Origin: Burkholderiaceae bacterium
GTDB taxonomy: Bacteria; Pseudomonadota; Gammaproteobacteria; Burkholderiales; Burkholderiaceae_C
NCBI GenBank assembly: GCA_919902775.1
Contig: CAKKRJ010000003.1
Location: 186,001 to 250,000, forward strand
Reading direction: 5' to 3'
DNA length: 64,000 bases
The position numbers and the translations under genes were made by a program. The notes beneath the pieces are model-generated. The model was given only the letters and a program-made list of their open reading frames with translations. It ran no database searches and was not told where the DNA came from. How positions within the stretch are numbered: the stretch's first letter is position 1; each line of letters begins with the position of its first letter. Of this stretch, positions 1-7,324 are shown piece after piece.

Positions 1-2
1 CA

Positions 3-308
3 GTTGAACACTTTGATCAATATCTCGATCGAGCAAGCTTATCGTTGAGTGCATCCGATGGCGAGGTATCTGGCATGGCGCTTTACAACATGGTTCTCTC
101 AAGTTGGGCTGTTTTTTCTGAAAAATCATTCCCGCTTAAAGTTTATGTTGCGGACGAGCGAAAGTATTTCAATCTTGACTACGAGGCAGACCTAAGTTCA
201 ATCAATAATGAGAGCTTGGACTTGATTGCTCGTATACGAGCTGTTGGAGTATTTAAAAATGATGAAGGTCCAGGAGGGCTAATGGTTAGGGTAATGCGCA
301 GTACCTAA
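3..308 (+). CDS. 3' end of an unidentified gene (5' truncated by window edge)
   Basis: The frame is open from the left edge to a TAA at 306-308, giving about 101 residues of a longer protein; an in-frame TTG at 45 and ATG at 75 are not needed as starts. I recognise no motif. The segment is mixed alpha/beta in character with many acidic residues. Base composition is visibly AT-richer than the phage and metabolic genes further right, as for the next two genes, which suggests an accessory region. Function unknown; it may belong with the small genes that follow. Confidence 0.5.
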   Translation, partial: VEHFDQYLDRASLSLSASDGEVSGMALYNMVLSSWAVFSEKSFPLKVYVADERKYFNLDYEADLSSINNESLDLIARIRAVGVFKNDEGPGGLMVRVMRST

Positions 309-400
309 AACTTCAGCTGTAAGGGACACTTAAACAGCTTGTTTCGCCAGGTGCCTGTTCACTTATCACATCAAATTTGAAATTTTAAGGAGCCAACCAT

Positions 401-604
401 ATGGGCGATGTAAATATCAAATCCAAGAATCAATCTGGAGGTGTCACGGCTCAAAATGTGAATGTCGGAAATTTTGAACCATTTTCGATGATTCAGTCCC
501 CGAAGAAAGAGGGAAAACTGAAAGCAGTGATATGGTGGATTTTTGGCTTGCTTGGCGCAGCGGCTGCTATCGTGACAGTATTGACATATTTTCAACCAAA
601 ATAA
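401..604 (+). CDS. small single-span membrane protein with Asn-rich N-terminal motif
   Basis: A 67-residue protein with a good ribosome binding site (AAGGAG about 8 bases before the ATG). Residues 1-26 form an Asn/Gly-rich segment (I-x-S-x-NQ-x-GG-x-TA-x-x-VN-x-G) that is closely repeated in the next protein. Residues about 43-63 form one hydrophobic helix (IWWIFGLLGAAAAIVTVLTY) with a short polar C-terminus, so it is probably an inner-membrane protein with its N-terminus on one side. It lies 10 bp ahead of the next gene and is probably co-transcribed. Function unknown. The shared N-terminus suggests that the two proteins assemble together or are alternative versions of one scaffold; that is inference. 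Confidence 0.65.
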   Translation: MGDVNIKSKNQSGGVTAQNVNVGNFEPFSMIQSPKKEGKLKAVIWWIFGLLGAAAAIVTVLTYFQPK

Positions 605-614
605 GGGGATCAAG

Positions 615-956
615 ATGTCGAATGGAAATAATATATTTATTACTAGCCACAATCAGATGGGCGGAATTACAGCTCATACCGTCAATTTTGGTCCTGCCGC
701 CCGTTCAATGAACTCTCAGCTTGGGGATCAACTCAAGCAAGTTGTACCCTTTGCCGCGAAGGTCAAAGTTGTTGCAGTTTTGGGTGATGGCGAAGCATTT
801 GGCTTTGCTAACCAGATCTTGGCATGGATGAAGACAAACGGCTACTCCAATGTCGATGGAGTTGATCAAGCTGTGTACAGCAGCCCAGTTATTGGGCAGA
901 ACGTTAATAAGCTCAGTGAAAAGGAATATGAGATCATTATTGGTGCACGTCAATAA
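615..956 (+). CDS. unknown protein sharing the N-terminal motif of its upstream neighbour
   Basis: A 113-residue protein; the ATG is preceded by AAGGGGATCAAG. Residues 6-26 carry the same I-x-S-x-NQ-x-GG-x-TA-x-x-VN-x-G motif as the 401-604 product, but there is no membrane helix. After a linker, residues about 50-113 look like a small alpha/beta domain ending in a strand (EYEIIIGARQ) with a GDGEAFGFANQ segment. From memory, this pairing of an NQ-GG-x-TA motif with such a domain occurs in uncharacterised bacterial proteins; I cannot name a family. Probably forms an operon with the previous gene. Confidence 0.6.
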   Translation: MSNGNNIFITSHNQMGGITAHTVNFGPAARSMNSQLGDQLKQVVPFAAKVKVVAVLGDGEAFGFANQILAWMKTNGYSNVDGVDQAVYSSPVIGQNVNKLSEKEYEIIIGARQ

Positions 957-1084
957 TGACTTATCTTTATCTAAAAACCACTTGCCTCCCTTATTTATTC
1001 GAAACTTCTTCGAGGTGCCTGAGGCGAGTGACCAAAAAGATCGTGGGGAGATAATAACGAATGTCAATACGACTTTGAGCAGCC

Positions 1085-1597
1085 ATGGGCTTGGAACTTG
1101 TCGCCGACCGGATTTGTGGGGAATGCACGGCTTGCTGTGTCAATCTCAAAATAGAAACCGATCAATTTAAAAAGCCGGCGGACGTGCACTGTCCGCATCT
1201 ATGCAGCGCGGGGTGCGGGATATACGAAACGCGACCGTCAGTTTGCCGAACTTGGTACTGTGGATGGCGATACATGGGCCAACTTGGACTTGAAATGAGA
1301 CCTGACAAGTCAGGGATACTTTTACGGGTTCAGGACGGTCCATCGATAGTTCTCCAGCCGACAGGTGGGCTGGAAGTGTTGCTTGCAATGCCGGCGATGG
1401 AGTTGCTCGGATCTCTCGTCTCCAGTGACATTGCCACCTATATTTCCATGCCAGGAAAACCTGGGTACACCAACGTGATGCTGCACTTGAATCCCGCACT
1501 CGCTGCGCCGGTTCATGCTAGAGACTTAGTGGGAGTAGCTCAGGCGATCGTATCCGCTCTGGAATTTGGTTCTCGCACCCCGACTGATCCGCTATAA
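1085..1597 (+). CDS. YkgJ-type cysteine-cluster protein (UPF0153-like)
   Basis: A 170-residue protein starting at an ATG behind weak GAGCAG. Residues 11-18 contain C-x-x-C-x-x-CC (CGECTACC), followed by CPHLCSAGCGIYETRPSVCRTW-type cysteines around residues 35-60, the pattern of the YkgJ/CxxCxxCC family thought to bind zinc or an Fe-S cluster. The C-terminal 100 residues are unusual for the short family members and have no recognised motif. It stands alone; the flanking genes are unrelated. Biochemical role unknown in the family. Confidence 0.7.
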   Translation: MGLELVADRICGECTACCVNLKIETDQFKKPADVHCPHLCSAGCGIYETRPSVCRTWYCGWRYMGQLGLEMRPDKSGILLRVQDGPSIVLQPTGGLEVLLAMPAMELLGSLVSSDIATYISMPGKPGYTNVMLHLNPALAAPVHARDLVGVAQAIVSALEFGSRTPTDPL

Positions 1598-1790
1598 ACC
1601 TCGACGTAGTCTTTCCCTGATAAGCACCTCTTCAGCGAATTTTTTGTCAAGAAAGACCTCATCCGGACTCCTCATCATTAGGCATTTCATCCCGCTCATT
1701 CACCACCATGCATGATTGAGTCGAAATTGGAATTGGGGTGCCGCGTTTACTTGAGGGAATTCGTTCATGATTAACTTTGCCACCATTCAC

Positions 1791-1970
1791 AAAGGGGACA
1801 GACTTTCTCTGTCCCCTTTTTTATCGCGTTGCAGCCCAGTAACGGCGACATTCCTCGCAAATGTCTTGAGGATGCCTCGCATCAATTTCTCTCCAAAAGT
1901 TTCATTATTAGCATCTGAGATCTCGAATTTCTCTACGTTTTCTCTGTTTTCTTGAGGACGCCTCCTCAAG
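1791..1970 (+). repeat. tripartite hairpin element, copy A
   Basis: A 12-bp perfect inverted repeat (1791-1802 with 1808-1819, GGGGACAG core) is followed by a T-rich run, an internal CTTGAGGA box at 1865, a pyrimidine-rich stretch (TTTCTCT repeats), and a second perfect hairpin CTTGAGGA-CGCC-TCCTCAAG at 1951-1970. The same layout recurs at 16326 and 37251. The first hairpin with T-tract could terminate transcription. Together with surrounding bases it makes up most of the gene-free stretch 1598-2079; no coding sequence is supported there. Confidence 0.75.
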
Positions 1971-2079
1971 AAGAACCTAGGATTCATGCGGTTTGCAGCT
2001 CGGTGGTTTGATGTGACTGATGGGTGGCATGGTTGACTGAACAGCTCATGTCGATCCACCCTGCGCCTTCTACGGAGAT

Positions 2080-2544
2080 ATGCGCCGCCGCATGCACCTT
2101 ATCCCTTTCACGATCACGGTTCCTCCAGAAAAGCGCGATCCGCTCCTGACCGAGAAGCTGCTTGCCGAGCGCGACGGAATCATGGCCTGGGCGGTGCAAG
2201 GCTGCCTGCTTTGGCAAAGCCAGGGCCTGGTCCAGCCCAAGTCCGTGGTGAGTGCGACCGAGGAGTACTTCGAGGCCGAGGACGCCATGGGACGGTGGAT
2301 GAGCGAGCGCTGCAACCAGGGCGTCAACCACAAGGCATTGACAGCCACGCTCTTCAACGACTGGAAGCAGTGGGCCGAACTCAGTGGTGAGTACATAGGC
2401 ACGCAGCGCCGGTTCTCGGACGCCTTGCTGGCCAGACGGTTCGAGAAGTGGCGCAACTCCATGGGCGTGCGTGGCTATCAGGGGATCGACCTCAAACAGC
2501 CCACTTCCTTGCCTGCCCGGTCCTATCCGTACAACGATGATTGA
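2080..2544 (+). pseudogene. C-terminal fragment of a phage/plasmid D5-type primase-helicase
   Basis: The product (154 residues) begins inside the conserved RRRxHLIPF segment of phage P4/D5-type primase C-terminal domains and contains the family's typical TEKL, GIMAWAVQGCLLWQ and ATEEYF-x-x-ED stretches; the intact proteins are several hundred residues long, with an N-terminal primase and central SF3 helicase. Upstream of 2080 the frame no longer resembles the family, so the gene has lost its 5' part at a junction near here. It marks the left limit of phage-derived DNA. The ORF itself may still be translated, but no helicase activity could remain. Confidence 0.75.
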
Positions 2545-2556
2545 GAGGAAATTTCA

Positions 2557-2757
2557 ATGAAAAAGATTTCAGATATCGGCTGTTTGACGCAACTGACGAG
2601 TCATTACATTGGTTCTTTACGCGGGCGCGTAGACGCGCATAAAGAGAAGGAGTGTTTTGTATCGTCAAAAGCGTCAGACCCATTGTCAAAACTGGACAAG
2701 TCCGTTTTTGACTTCCCAGCGGCGCATCGGAATATTTCGTTTGGAGGGCAGGTATGA
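2557..2757 (+). CDS. small hypothetical protein
   Basis: A 66-residue ORF with a plausible ribosome binding site (GAGAGGAAAT, about 6 bases before ATG) directly after the primase fragment. Its stop overlaps the start of the next gene (ATGA), which supports translation. No domain is recognised; composition is more AT-rich than its neighbours. It could be a small phage regulator or a chance ORF. Confidence 0.4.
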   Translation: MKKISDIGCLTQLTSHYIGSLRGRVDAHKEKECFVSSKASDPLSKLDKSVFDFPAAHRNISFGGQV

Positions 2758-2972
2758 AGATCCCTCCAGCACGTTACCCATCACCCCTTGGGCGCATGCA
2801 GGCCACTCCCATGGATGTCGAGGCTGCAAAGCGCCAAGGGTGGCGCGAGCAGCACATCCTGGTCGTCTCGGATGAGGACGAGCGGCTTGACTTCGTGGAG
2901 CGCCAGCTCATTCGCAGCATTGGCGAGAGGCTCTACGGTCAGGCTCATCTCAAAGGAGGTGGCCATGGTTGA
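2754..2972 (+). CDS. small phage hypothetical protein
   Basis: A 72-residue ORF whose ATG overlaps the stop of the upstream gene and whose 3' end overlaps the start of the DUF6362-like gene at 2965. The chain of overlaps is typical of a phage early or packaging-side operon. Sequence is charged and helical at the C-terminus (about residues 35-60). No catalytic motif is visible. I have no family name for it. Confidence 0.5.
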   Translation: MKIPPARYPSPLGRMQATPMDVEAAKRQGWREQHILVVSDEDERLDFVERQLIRSIGERLYGQAHLKGGGHG

Positions 2973-3150
2973 AACCTGGACAGTCGAAGCGGTGGCTGAG
3001 CGCTTTGTCGATGCGGCCAGAACCGCGAGGCGCTTGCCTCGTGTTGCGGTGCAAGGCTACGCAAGCACCTGGCCCATCGTGATCTTGCCAAACGACACGT
3101 ACCCGGATCCGCAGAGGGTGTCCAGCCTCTGTCTGGGCGTGAAGCGCTGA
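2965..3150 (+). pseudogene. N-terminal fragment of a DUF6362-like phage protein
   Basis: ATG at 2965 follows a strong AAAGGAGGT. Residues 1-40 (VETWTVEAVAERFVDAARTA, then RRLPRVAVQGYASTWP) match the N-terminus of DUF6362 phage proteins, which are normally well over 100 residues. After about residue 43 the sequence changes character and stops at residue 61; the DNA from about 3117 onward instead encodes, in another frame, the C-terminus of a head-tail adaptor. A deletion between these two genes is the simplest explanation. Confidence 0.6.
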
Positions 3151-3347
3151 TCGCTGGGCGCATCTCGGCAGAACTCACTCACCAGATCACGGTTCGCCAC
3201 CAGAGACTTTTTGACAACCCCCAGCAAGTGGCCCAGATGCGCGTGCTCTACAAAGCCCGGGTGTTCAACATCCATTCGGTTCTGGACGAGGACGAGCGCC
3301 GGGTCAAACTCATCTTGTTGGCCTCGGAGGGGCTTGACGATGGCTAA
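3117..3347 (+). pseudogene. C-terminal fragment of a phage head-tail adaptor (head closure) protein
   Basis: Reading 3117-3347 gives about 76 residues beginning VQPLSGREALIAGRISAE and ending at TAA 3345. The QPLSGRE segment, the HQITVRH strand and the C-terminal RRVKLILLASEGL match SPP1 gp16/HK97-type head closure proteins. The N-terminal half is missing because of the junction with the DUF6362-like fragment at about 3090-3117, and there is no start codon with a ribosome binding site. The stop overlaps the start of the gp10-like gene at 3340, the normal gene order in siphophages. Confidence 0.65.
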
Positions 3348-3828
3348 ACGTGAAACCTTCAAGATCGAGGGCCTGGCCGAACTAGGCAAAGCCCTGCGTG
3401 AATTGCCAGAACGAGTCGCCAGAAACGGCCTGCGCGTCTCCGTGTACGCAGGGGCCAAGGTTGTCCGGGACGAAGCCCGTGCCCGGGCACCCAAGGCCGC
3501 CCAGTCTTTGGGGCCGAACCAGCCACCACCGGGCACCCTCAAGCGCTCGGTGATCATGAAGCACATCCCAGAGCTCTCCAGCCTCACGCGTCAGACCTTC
3601 TTTGTGACCGTGCGCCACGGCAAGAAGTACCGCAAGCAGGGCAAAAAGGGCAACCTCTCACAAGATGCCTGGTACTGGCGTTTCGTGGAGTTTGGCACCC
3701 GAAAAATGCGCGCGCGGCCATTCCTGAGACCTGCACTGGAAGCCAGGCGGCGCGAAGCGGGGCAGGCCATGAAGGACCGGTTGAGCGAGCGCATCGAGAT
3801 GGAAGCCAGCAAGCTCTCCCGGAAATAG
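3340..3828 (+). CDS. HK97 gp10-like tail completion/neck protein
   Basis: A 162-residue protein. The C-terminal motif (WYWRFVEFGTRKMRARPFLRPALE, here positions about 114-138) is the hallmark of the HK97-gp10 family, which helps connect head and tail. The N-terminal half is a helix followed by the VRDEARARAPK segment also seen in the family. The start at 3340 lies four bases before the TAA of the adaptor fragment; longer upstream readings are explained by that fragment in another frame. Length is normal, so this gene looks intact within a broken morphogenesis operon. Confidence 0.85.
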   Translation: MAKRETFKIEGLAELGKALRELPERVARNGLRVSVYAGAKVVRDEARARAPKAAQSLGPNQPPPGTLKRSVIMKHIPELSSLTRQTFFVTVRHGKKYRKQGKKGNLSQDAWYWRFVEFGTRKMRARPFLRPALEARRREAGQAMKDRLSERIEMEASKLSRK

Positions 3829-3830
3829 CC

Positions 3831-4190
3831 GTGCAGGATTTCTATGACGCCATCAAGGATCTGGCCGGGGGTGAGGTCTACGCGCTTGTCGCTGCAGAGA
3901 ACACCCAGTACCCGGCCATCGTCTACACGCCCATCGGCCAGGAGCACATCTTCGGCATCGATGGGCTCAATTTGTCACGAGGCCTGCAGCGCGTGCGCGT
4001 GCAGGTCGACACCTACGCCAGAACGTACCAGGAGGCCTTGAACCTGCAAGACCAGGTCCTGGTGGCGCTTTTGGCGGACAAGAGCACCGTTGCCGATGTG
4101 CGCATGGGACTCACTGAATTTGAAGATCAGGCCCGGCTGTACCGGGTGAGCGTGGACTACACCTACTACCGACAGGGCAGTTCACCATGA
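3831..4190 (+). CDS. DUF3168-like tail completion (tail terminator) protein
   Basis: A 119-residue protein from a GTG at 3831, two bases after the preceding stop. Segments YPAIVYTPIG and LQRVRVQVDTYARTYQEALNLQDQV are typical of DUF3168/gpU-like tail terminator proteins that cap the tail tube at its head-proximal end. It sits in the conserved order gp10-like, DUF3168, tail tube. The family length is 110-140 residues, so it is complete. Confidence 0.8.
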   Translation: MQDFYDAIKDLAGGEVYALVAAENTQYPAIVYTPIGQEHIFGIDGLNLSRGLQRVRVQVDTYARTYQEALNLQDQVLVALLADKSTVADVRMGLTEFEDQARLYRVSVDYTYYRQGSSP

Positions 4191-4206
4191 AACAAGGAAC
4201 ATGTGC

Positions 4207-4617
4207 ATGAGCAGTACCGCCATCACCGCCCAGGGCATTGCCATTGCCCGCTTTGGCACCACTACCTTTGAAACCATCCCCAATGTGGTCTCGTTTCAGG
4301 GCCCCGGGGGCCAGGCCTCGGTCATCGATGTGACCAATCTGGCCTCCACGGCCAAAGAAAAACGAGTGGGCCTGCGCGACGAAGGGCAGCTCTCGCTCAG
4401 CCTGCACTACAACCCCGAAGACGCAGTCCACCAGGGCTTGCGCAACGACCGCGCCAACCGCATCCGTCGCCAGTTTCGGATCACCTTCACCGATGTGGCA
4501 GCCGCTACCTGGACCTTTTACGGCTACGTCACGCAGTTCAGCGTGCAAGGCGGCGTGGACGCGGTGGTTGAAGCCAGCGTGACCATTGAAATCGACGGCG
4601 ACATCACAGAAAGTTAA
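4207..4617 (+). CDS. major tail tube protein
   Basis: A 136-residue protein. It has the features of siphovirus tail tube proteins: a Gln-rich early strand, the motif VIDVTNLAST and a long C-terminal beta segment ending VEASVTIEIDGDI. The start at 4207 is preferred over 4201 because AAGGAAC lies at a proper distance only from 4207. It precedes the tail assembly chaperone genes, as expected. It would form the inner tube of a non-contractile tail; no sheath gene is present. Confidence 0.8.
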   Translation: MSSTAITAQGIAIARFGTTTFETIPNVVSFQGPGGQASVIDVTNLASTAKEKRVGLRDEGQLSLSLHYNPEDAVHQGLRNDRANRIRRQFRITFTDVAAATWTFYGYVTQFSVQGGVDAVVEASVTIEIDGDITES

Positions 4618-4621
4618 AACC

Positions 4622-4987
4622 ATGAATCTCCTGTCCAAAGAGGCCATCCTGGCCGCCGATGATTTGCCGCGTGAAGTCGTGAGCGTTCCCGAGTGGGGCG
4701 GTGTGGTGCATGTGCGCACCATGACCGGTACCGACCGCGATGCCTTCGAAGCCAGCCTGATCACAAAAGAATCCGTCCCGTCGTCCAAAGACCAACGCAT
4801 GCACAACGTCCGCGCGCGTCTGGTTGCGCTCACCTTGTGTGATGAGTCGGGCGAGCGCTTGTTCCTGGATGGTGAGGTCGACGCTTTGGGCCGCAAAAGT
4901 GCCCGCGCGCTGGACCGGGTGTTTGCCGTGGCCCAGCGCTTGAACGGCATTGGCATCGATGAGGCCCAAGCCGCAAAAAACGCCTGA
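4622..4987 (+). CDS. tail assembly chaperone, short form (lambda gpG-like)
   Basis: A 121-residue protein starting four bases after the tail tube stop. The position between tube and tape measure, the N-terminal LSKEAILAADDL segment and the region VHVRTMTGTDRDAFEAS are typical of siphophage tail chaperones. The last codons are GCA-AAA-AAC-GCC-TGA, containing the slippery heptamer A-AAA-AAC in register. A share of ribosomes should slip by -1 and continue into the 4981-5373 frame to make the long G-T form that binds the tape measure. Confidence 0.8.
   Translation: MNLLSKEAILAADDLPREVVSVPEWGGVVHVRTMTGTDRDAFEASLITKESVPSSKDQRMHNVRARLVALTLCDESGERLFLDGEVDALGRKSARALDRVFAVAQRLNGIGIDEAQAAKNA
4975..4981 (+). 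promoter_or_regulatory. programmed -1 ribosomal frameshift site A-AAA-AAC
   Basis: The heptamer A AAA AAC (4975-4981) is in the zero frame of the upstream chaperone gene, four codons before its TGA at 4985. A -1 shift here leads into frame CGC-CTG-ATC, which is open without stops to 5373. The following bases are GC-rich and could fold, but I did not establish a pseudoknot. Such sites between the G and T reading frames are well established in siphophages. Confidence 0.8.
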
Positions 4988-5373
4988 TCGCCAGCCCCGC
5001 CCGGCGCTTTGTGTTTCGCCTGGCGCTGGCTTTGGGTATGCCGGTGCGGGAGTTACTGGCGCGCATTGGCTCGGATGAGCTCACCGAGTGGATGGCGTTT
5101 TATCAACTGGAGCCCTTTGGCGACTTTCGGGCGGACTTGCGCTCGGCCATCGTGGCGTCCACCTTGGCCAACGCCCACCGCAGCAAAGAGGGCAAGCCCT
5201 TCACACCCGAGGACTTCATGCCCTTTGTGGAGAAGCACCACAAAGAGCGCCGCTCAGATCAGCCCAAGGCCTCTGAGCTGGATACATCAAGGTTGAACAT
5301 CGAACGCTTCAAAGCCATGTTCGCGCACCGGATCAAAAGCCCGGATCAAAAGGTAGGACACCCCTATGGCTGA
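4981..5373 (+). CDS. tail assembly chaperone T-domain, made by -1 frameshift
   Basis: This frame is open from the slippery site to 5373 and encodes about 130 residues, joined to the upstream chaperone after its penultimate Lys codons. The GMPVRELLARIGSDELTEWMAFYQLEPFG segment is typical of the DUF4035-like T partner. There is a GTG at 5011, but no ribosome binding site, consistent with synthesis only as a fusion starting at 4622. It overlaps the tape measure start at 5366 by eight bases. The T domain recruits tape measure protein in lambda; the same role is inferred here. Confidence 0.75.
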   Translation, partial: RLIASPARRFVFRLALALGMPVRELLARIGSDELTEWMAFYQLEPFGDFRADLRSAIVASTLANAHRSKEGKPFTPEDFMPFVEKHHKERRSDQPKASELDTSRLNIERFKAMFAHRIKSPDQKVGHPYG

Positions 5374-6862
5374 TATCGGCTCATTGGTCATCAAACTTGC
5401 TGCCGATACTGCCGAGTTTCAGGCCGATCTCGGGCGCAGTGCGCGTTTACTGGACAAGCACGCCTCGGACATGAAAGCTTCGCTGCAGCAAGTGGCGAGC
5501 GTTGCCCGTACCGCATTTGCTGTCGTCATTGGTACCACCTCGGTGGCCGCGTTGCGCGACTTTGTCGTCCATACCCTGGAGACCTCGGCTGCGCTGCAGG
5601 GCCTGGCCGAGCAAACCGGTGCAAGCGCCACAGCGCTGTCGGGCTTTGCGCCAGTGGCGTCCATCTCGGGCACCGCGATGGACGCCATTGGTGCGAGCCT
5701 TGCCAAACTCTCCAAAGGTCTGGCTGGCGTGGACGATGAGACGGCGGGTGCCACCAAGGCGCTTCAGTTTCTGGGTGTCCGTGCCAAGGATGCGAGCGGC
5801 AATCTGCGCGATCCGGCCGAGGTCATGAACGATGTGGCCCTGAAGTTGTCCGAATTTGAAGATGGCGCTGGCAAGACGGCCCTGGCCATGGAGCTCTTTG
5901 GCAAGTCGGGCGCGTCCATGCTGCCCTTCCTCAAAGACCTCGCAGAAAACCAGGACCTGAACATCCGCCTCACGGCCCAGCAGATCGAGGAAGCAGACAA
6001 CGCCTCCAAGGCGTTGGCCCGCATGAAAGCCGAATCGGGTTTTGTAGCGCAGACCCTGGTCACGGCCGCCATTCCGTCCATGACCGTGCTGGCGCAGGAG
6101 CTCAAACAGGTGCTGTTGGGCACTGACGATGCCGTGGGCGGTATCCAGCGTCTGCGCACCGATGGCGCGCTCACCACCTGGGCGCAGAACACGGCGTACG
6201 CCATCGCCGTGGTCATCGACGCCCTGCGCGGCATCGGCCAGACCATCAAGTCGGTGATTGGCAGTTTCCAGGCGGTGTGGGCAGACATCGAACTGGCAGG
6301 GACATTTTTAGCGGGAGGCGAGGGACTCAACCCGTTTTCTGAGGAGAACCGTGCACGCCTCAAAGCGGCGCTGGACAAACGCAACGCGATCGTCGAGCAG
6401 GCGAATCAGAACTACGTCGAGCTGTGGGACATGCCACTCTTGGCCGATGCGGTCAGCAAGCGCTTTGATGACATCCGCAAAGCCACTGACGCGAGCAGCA
6501 CCGAAACGACTGCACCGGCTCCCCGCAAGCGCCTGAACTACAGCACCGCCACCACGAGCGTCACAGCCACGGCCATGGCGGGCATCGACAGTGAGCTCAA
6601 GCGCCTGCAAGGCCTGGTGGATGTGGAGTCGGGCAGCCTACACCGCAGCAGACGTGCTGGCCAAGCTGCTCACGGTGGATGGCTCTGGCTCGGGTCTGGA
6701 CGCCGACCTGCTCGATGGACAGCACGCCAGCGCTTTTGCTTCGGCGTCGCACAACCACAATGCAGCCTATCTGGGCATCAGCGCCAAGGCGACAGATTCC
6801 GATCGGCTCGATGGCTACGACTCATCGGCCTTTGTCCGCTCGGTCAATGGTGGTGGTCCTGA
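5366..6862 (+). pseudogene. tape measure protein, truncated and frame-shifted after about residue 423
   Basis: The ORF starts at ATG 5366 with AGGTAGGA upstream. Residues 1-420 look like a phage tape measure N-terminus: VIKLAADTAEFQADLGRSA, a tail-length-measuring domain with long amphipathic helices, and hydrophobic stretches around residues 250-310. Near 6634 (after GLVDVESG) the sequence turns into low-quality Arg/Trp-rich residues that are the wrong frame of the tail-fibre gene. Intact tape measures are usually 700-1500 residues, so the 3' part and the tail-tip genes have been deleted. A functional tail is therefore unlikely. Confidence 0.7.
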
Positions 6863-7310
6863 CGCAAACGGGAACGCCACAGTCAGCATTGACCTGTCGG
6901 GCCGTGTCGCCCGCAGCGGTGACAGCATGAGCGGTCGGCTCACGCTGCCCAGTCAAACCGTCCAGAGCACCTCGCCCACGATCGACTTTTACGACACGGA
7001 CCAGGGCAGCACCCGCTACTTGCATGTCAACAGCAACCTGATGGGGTTTTTGAAGACCGACGGTAACTGGGACATGTACATGAACAACGGCGGCTCCATG
7101 TGGACTGCTAACTACGGTTGGTTGCATGACTATTTTTTCAGGCAAGTAGCCAATTGTGGCGGCACAGGTTATGCCATCAATTGCTATGGCAGCGGCAACA
7201 TCACAACAAGGCATGACTACGAGTTGATTGATGAAGGAGGTCAGCTGCGGCTGCGCACAGTGAACGTTTTGGCCAATTGCAATTGCAACTGCAATTGCTG
7301 CGGCTGCTGA
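6591..7310 (+). CDS. tail-fibre-like protein ending in an Asn/Cys tail
   Basis: Real similarity to phage tail fibres starts near 6637: TAADVLAKLLTVDGSGSG, then DADLLDGQHAS and a second DRLDGYDSSAF repeat, followed by a beta-rich part with STRYLHV and GNWDMYMNN. The 5' end is lost at the junction with the tape measure; a GTG at 6591 could start translation but has no good ribosome binding site. The last 11 residues are NCNCNCNCCGC, six Cys in alternating pattern, encoded by a run of AAT/AAC-TGC codons. The stop overlaps an ATG at 7310 (TGATG). Downstream lie oxygenase-like and radical SAM genes, so this tail is a candidate substrate; that link is inference. Confidence 0.6.
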   Translation: MSSSACKAWWMWSRAAYTAADVLAKLLTVDGSGSGLDADLLDGQHASAFASASHNHNAAYLGISAKATDSDRLDGYDSSAFVRSVNGGGPDANGNATVSIDLSGRVARSGDSMSGRLTLPSQTVQSTSPTIDFYDTDQGSTRYLHVNSNLMGFLKTDGNWDMYMNNGGSMWTANYGWLHDYFFRQVANCGGTGYAINCYGSGNITTRHDYELIDEGGQLRLRTVNVLANCNCNCNCCGC

Positions 7311-7324
7311 TGGAGAGCTTGTCT

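Noticed and set aside
1767-2059. Short ORFs on both strands over hairpin copy A
   Set aside because: They run through the palindromes of the repeat and have no coding features.
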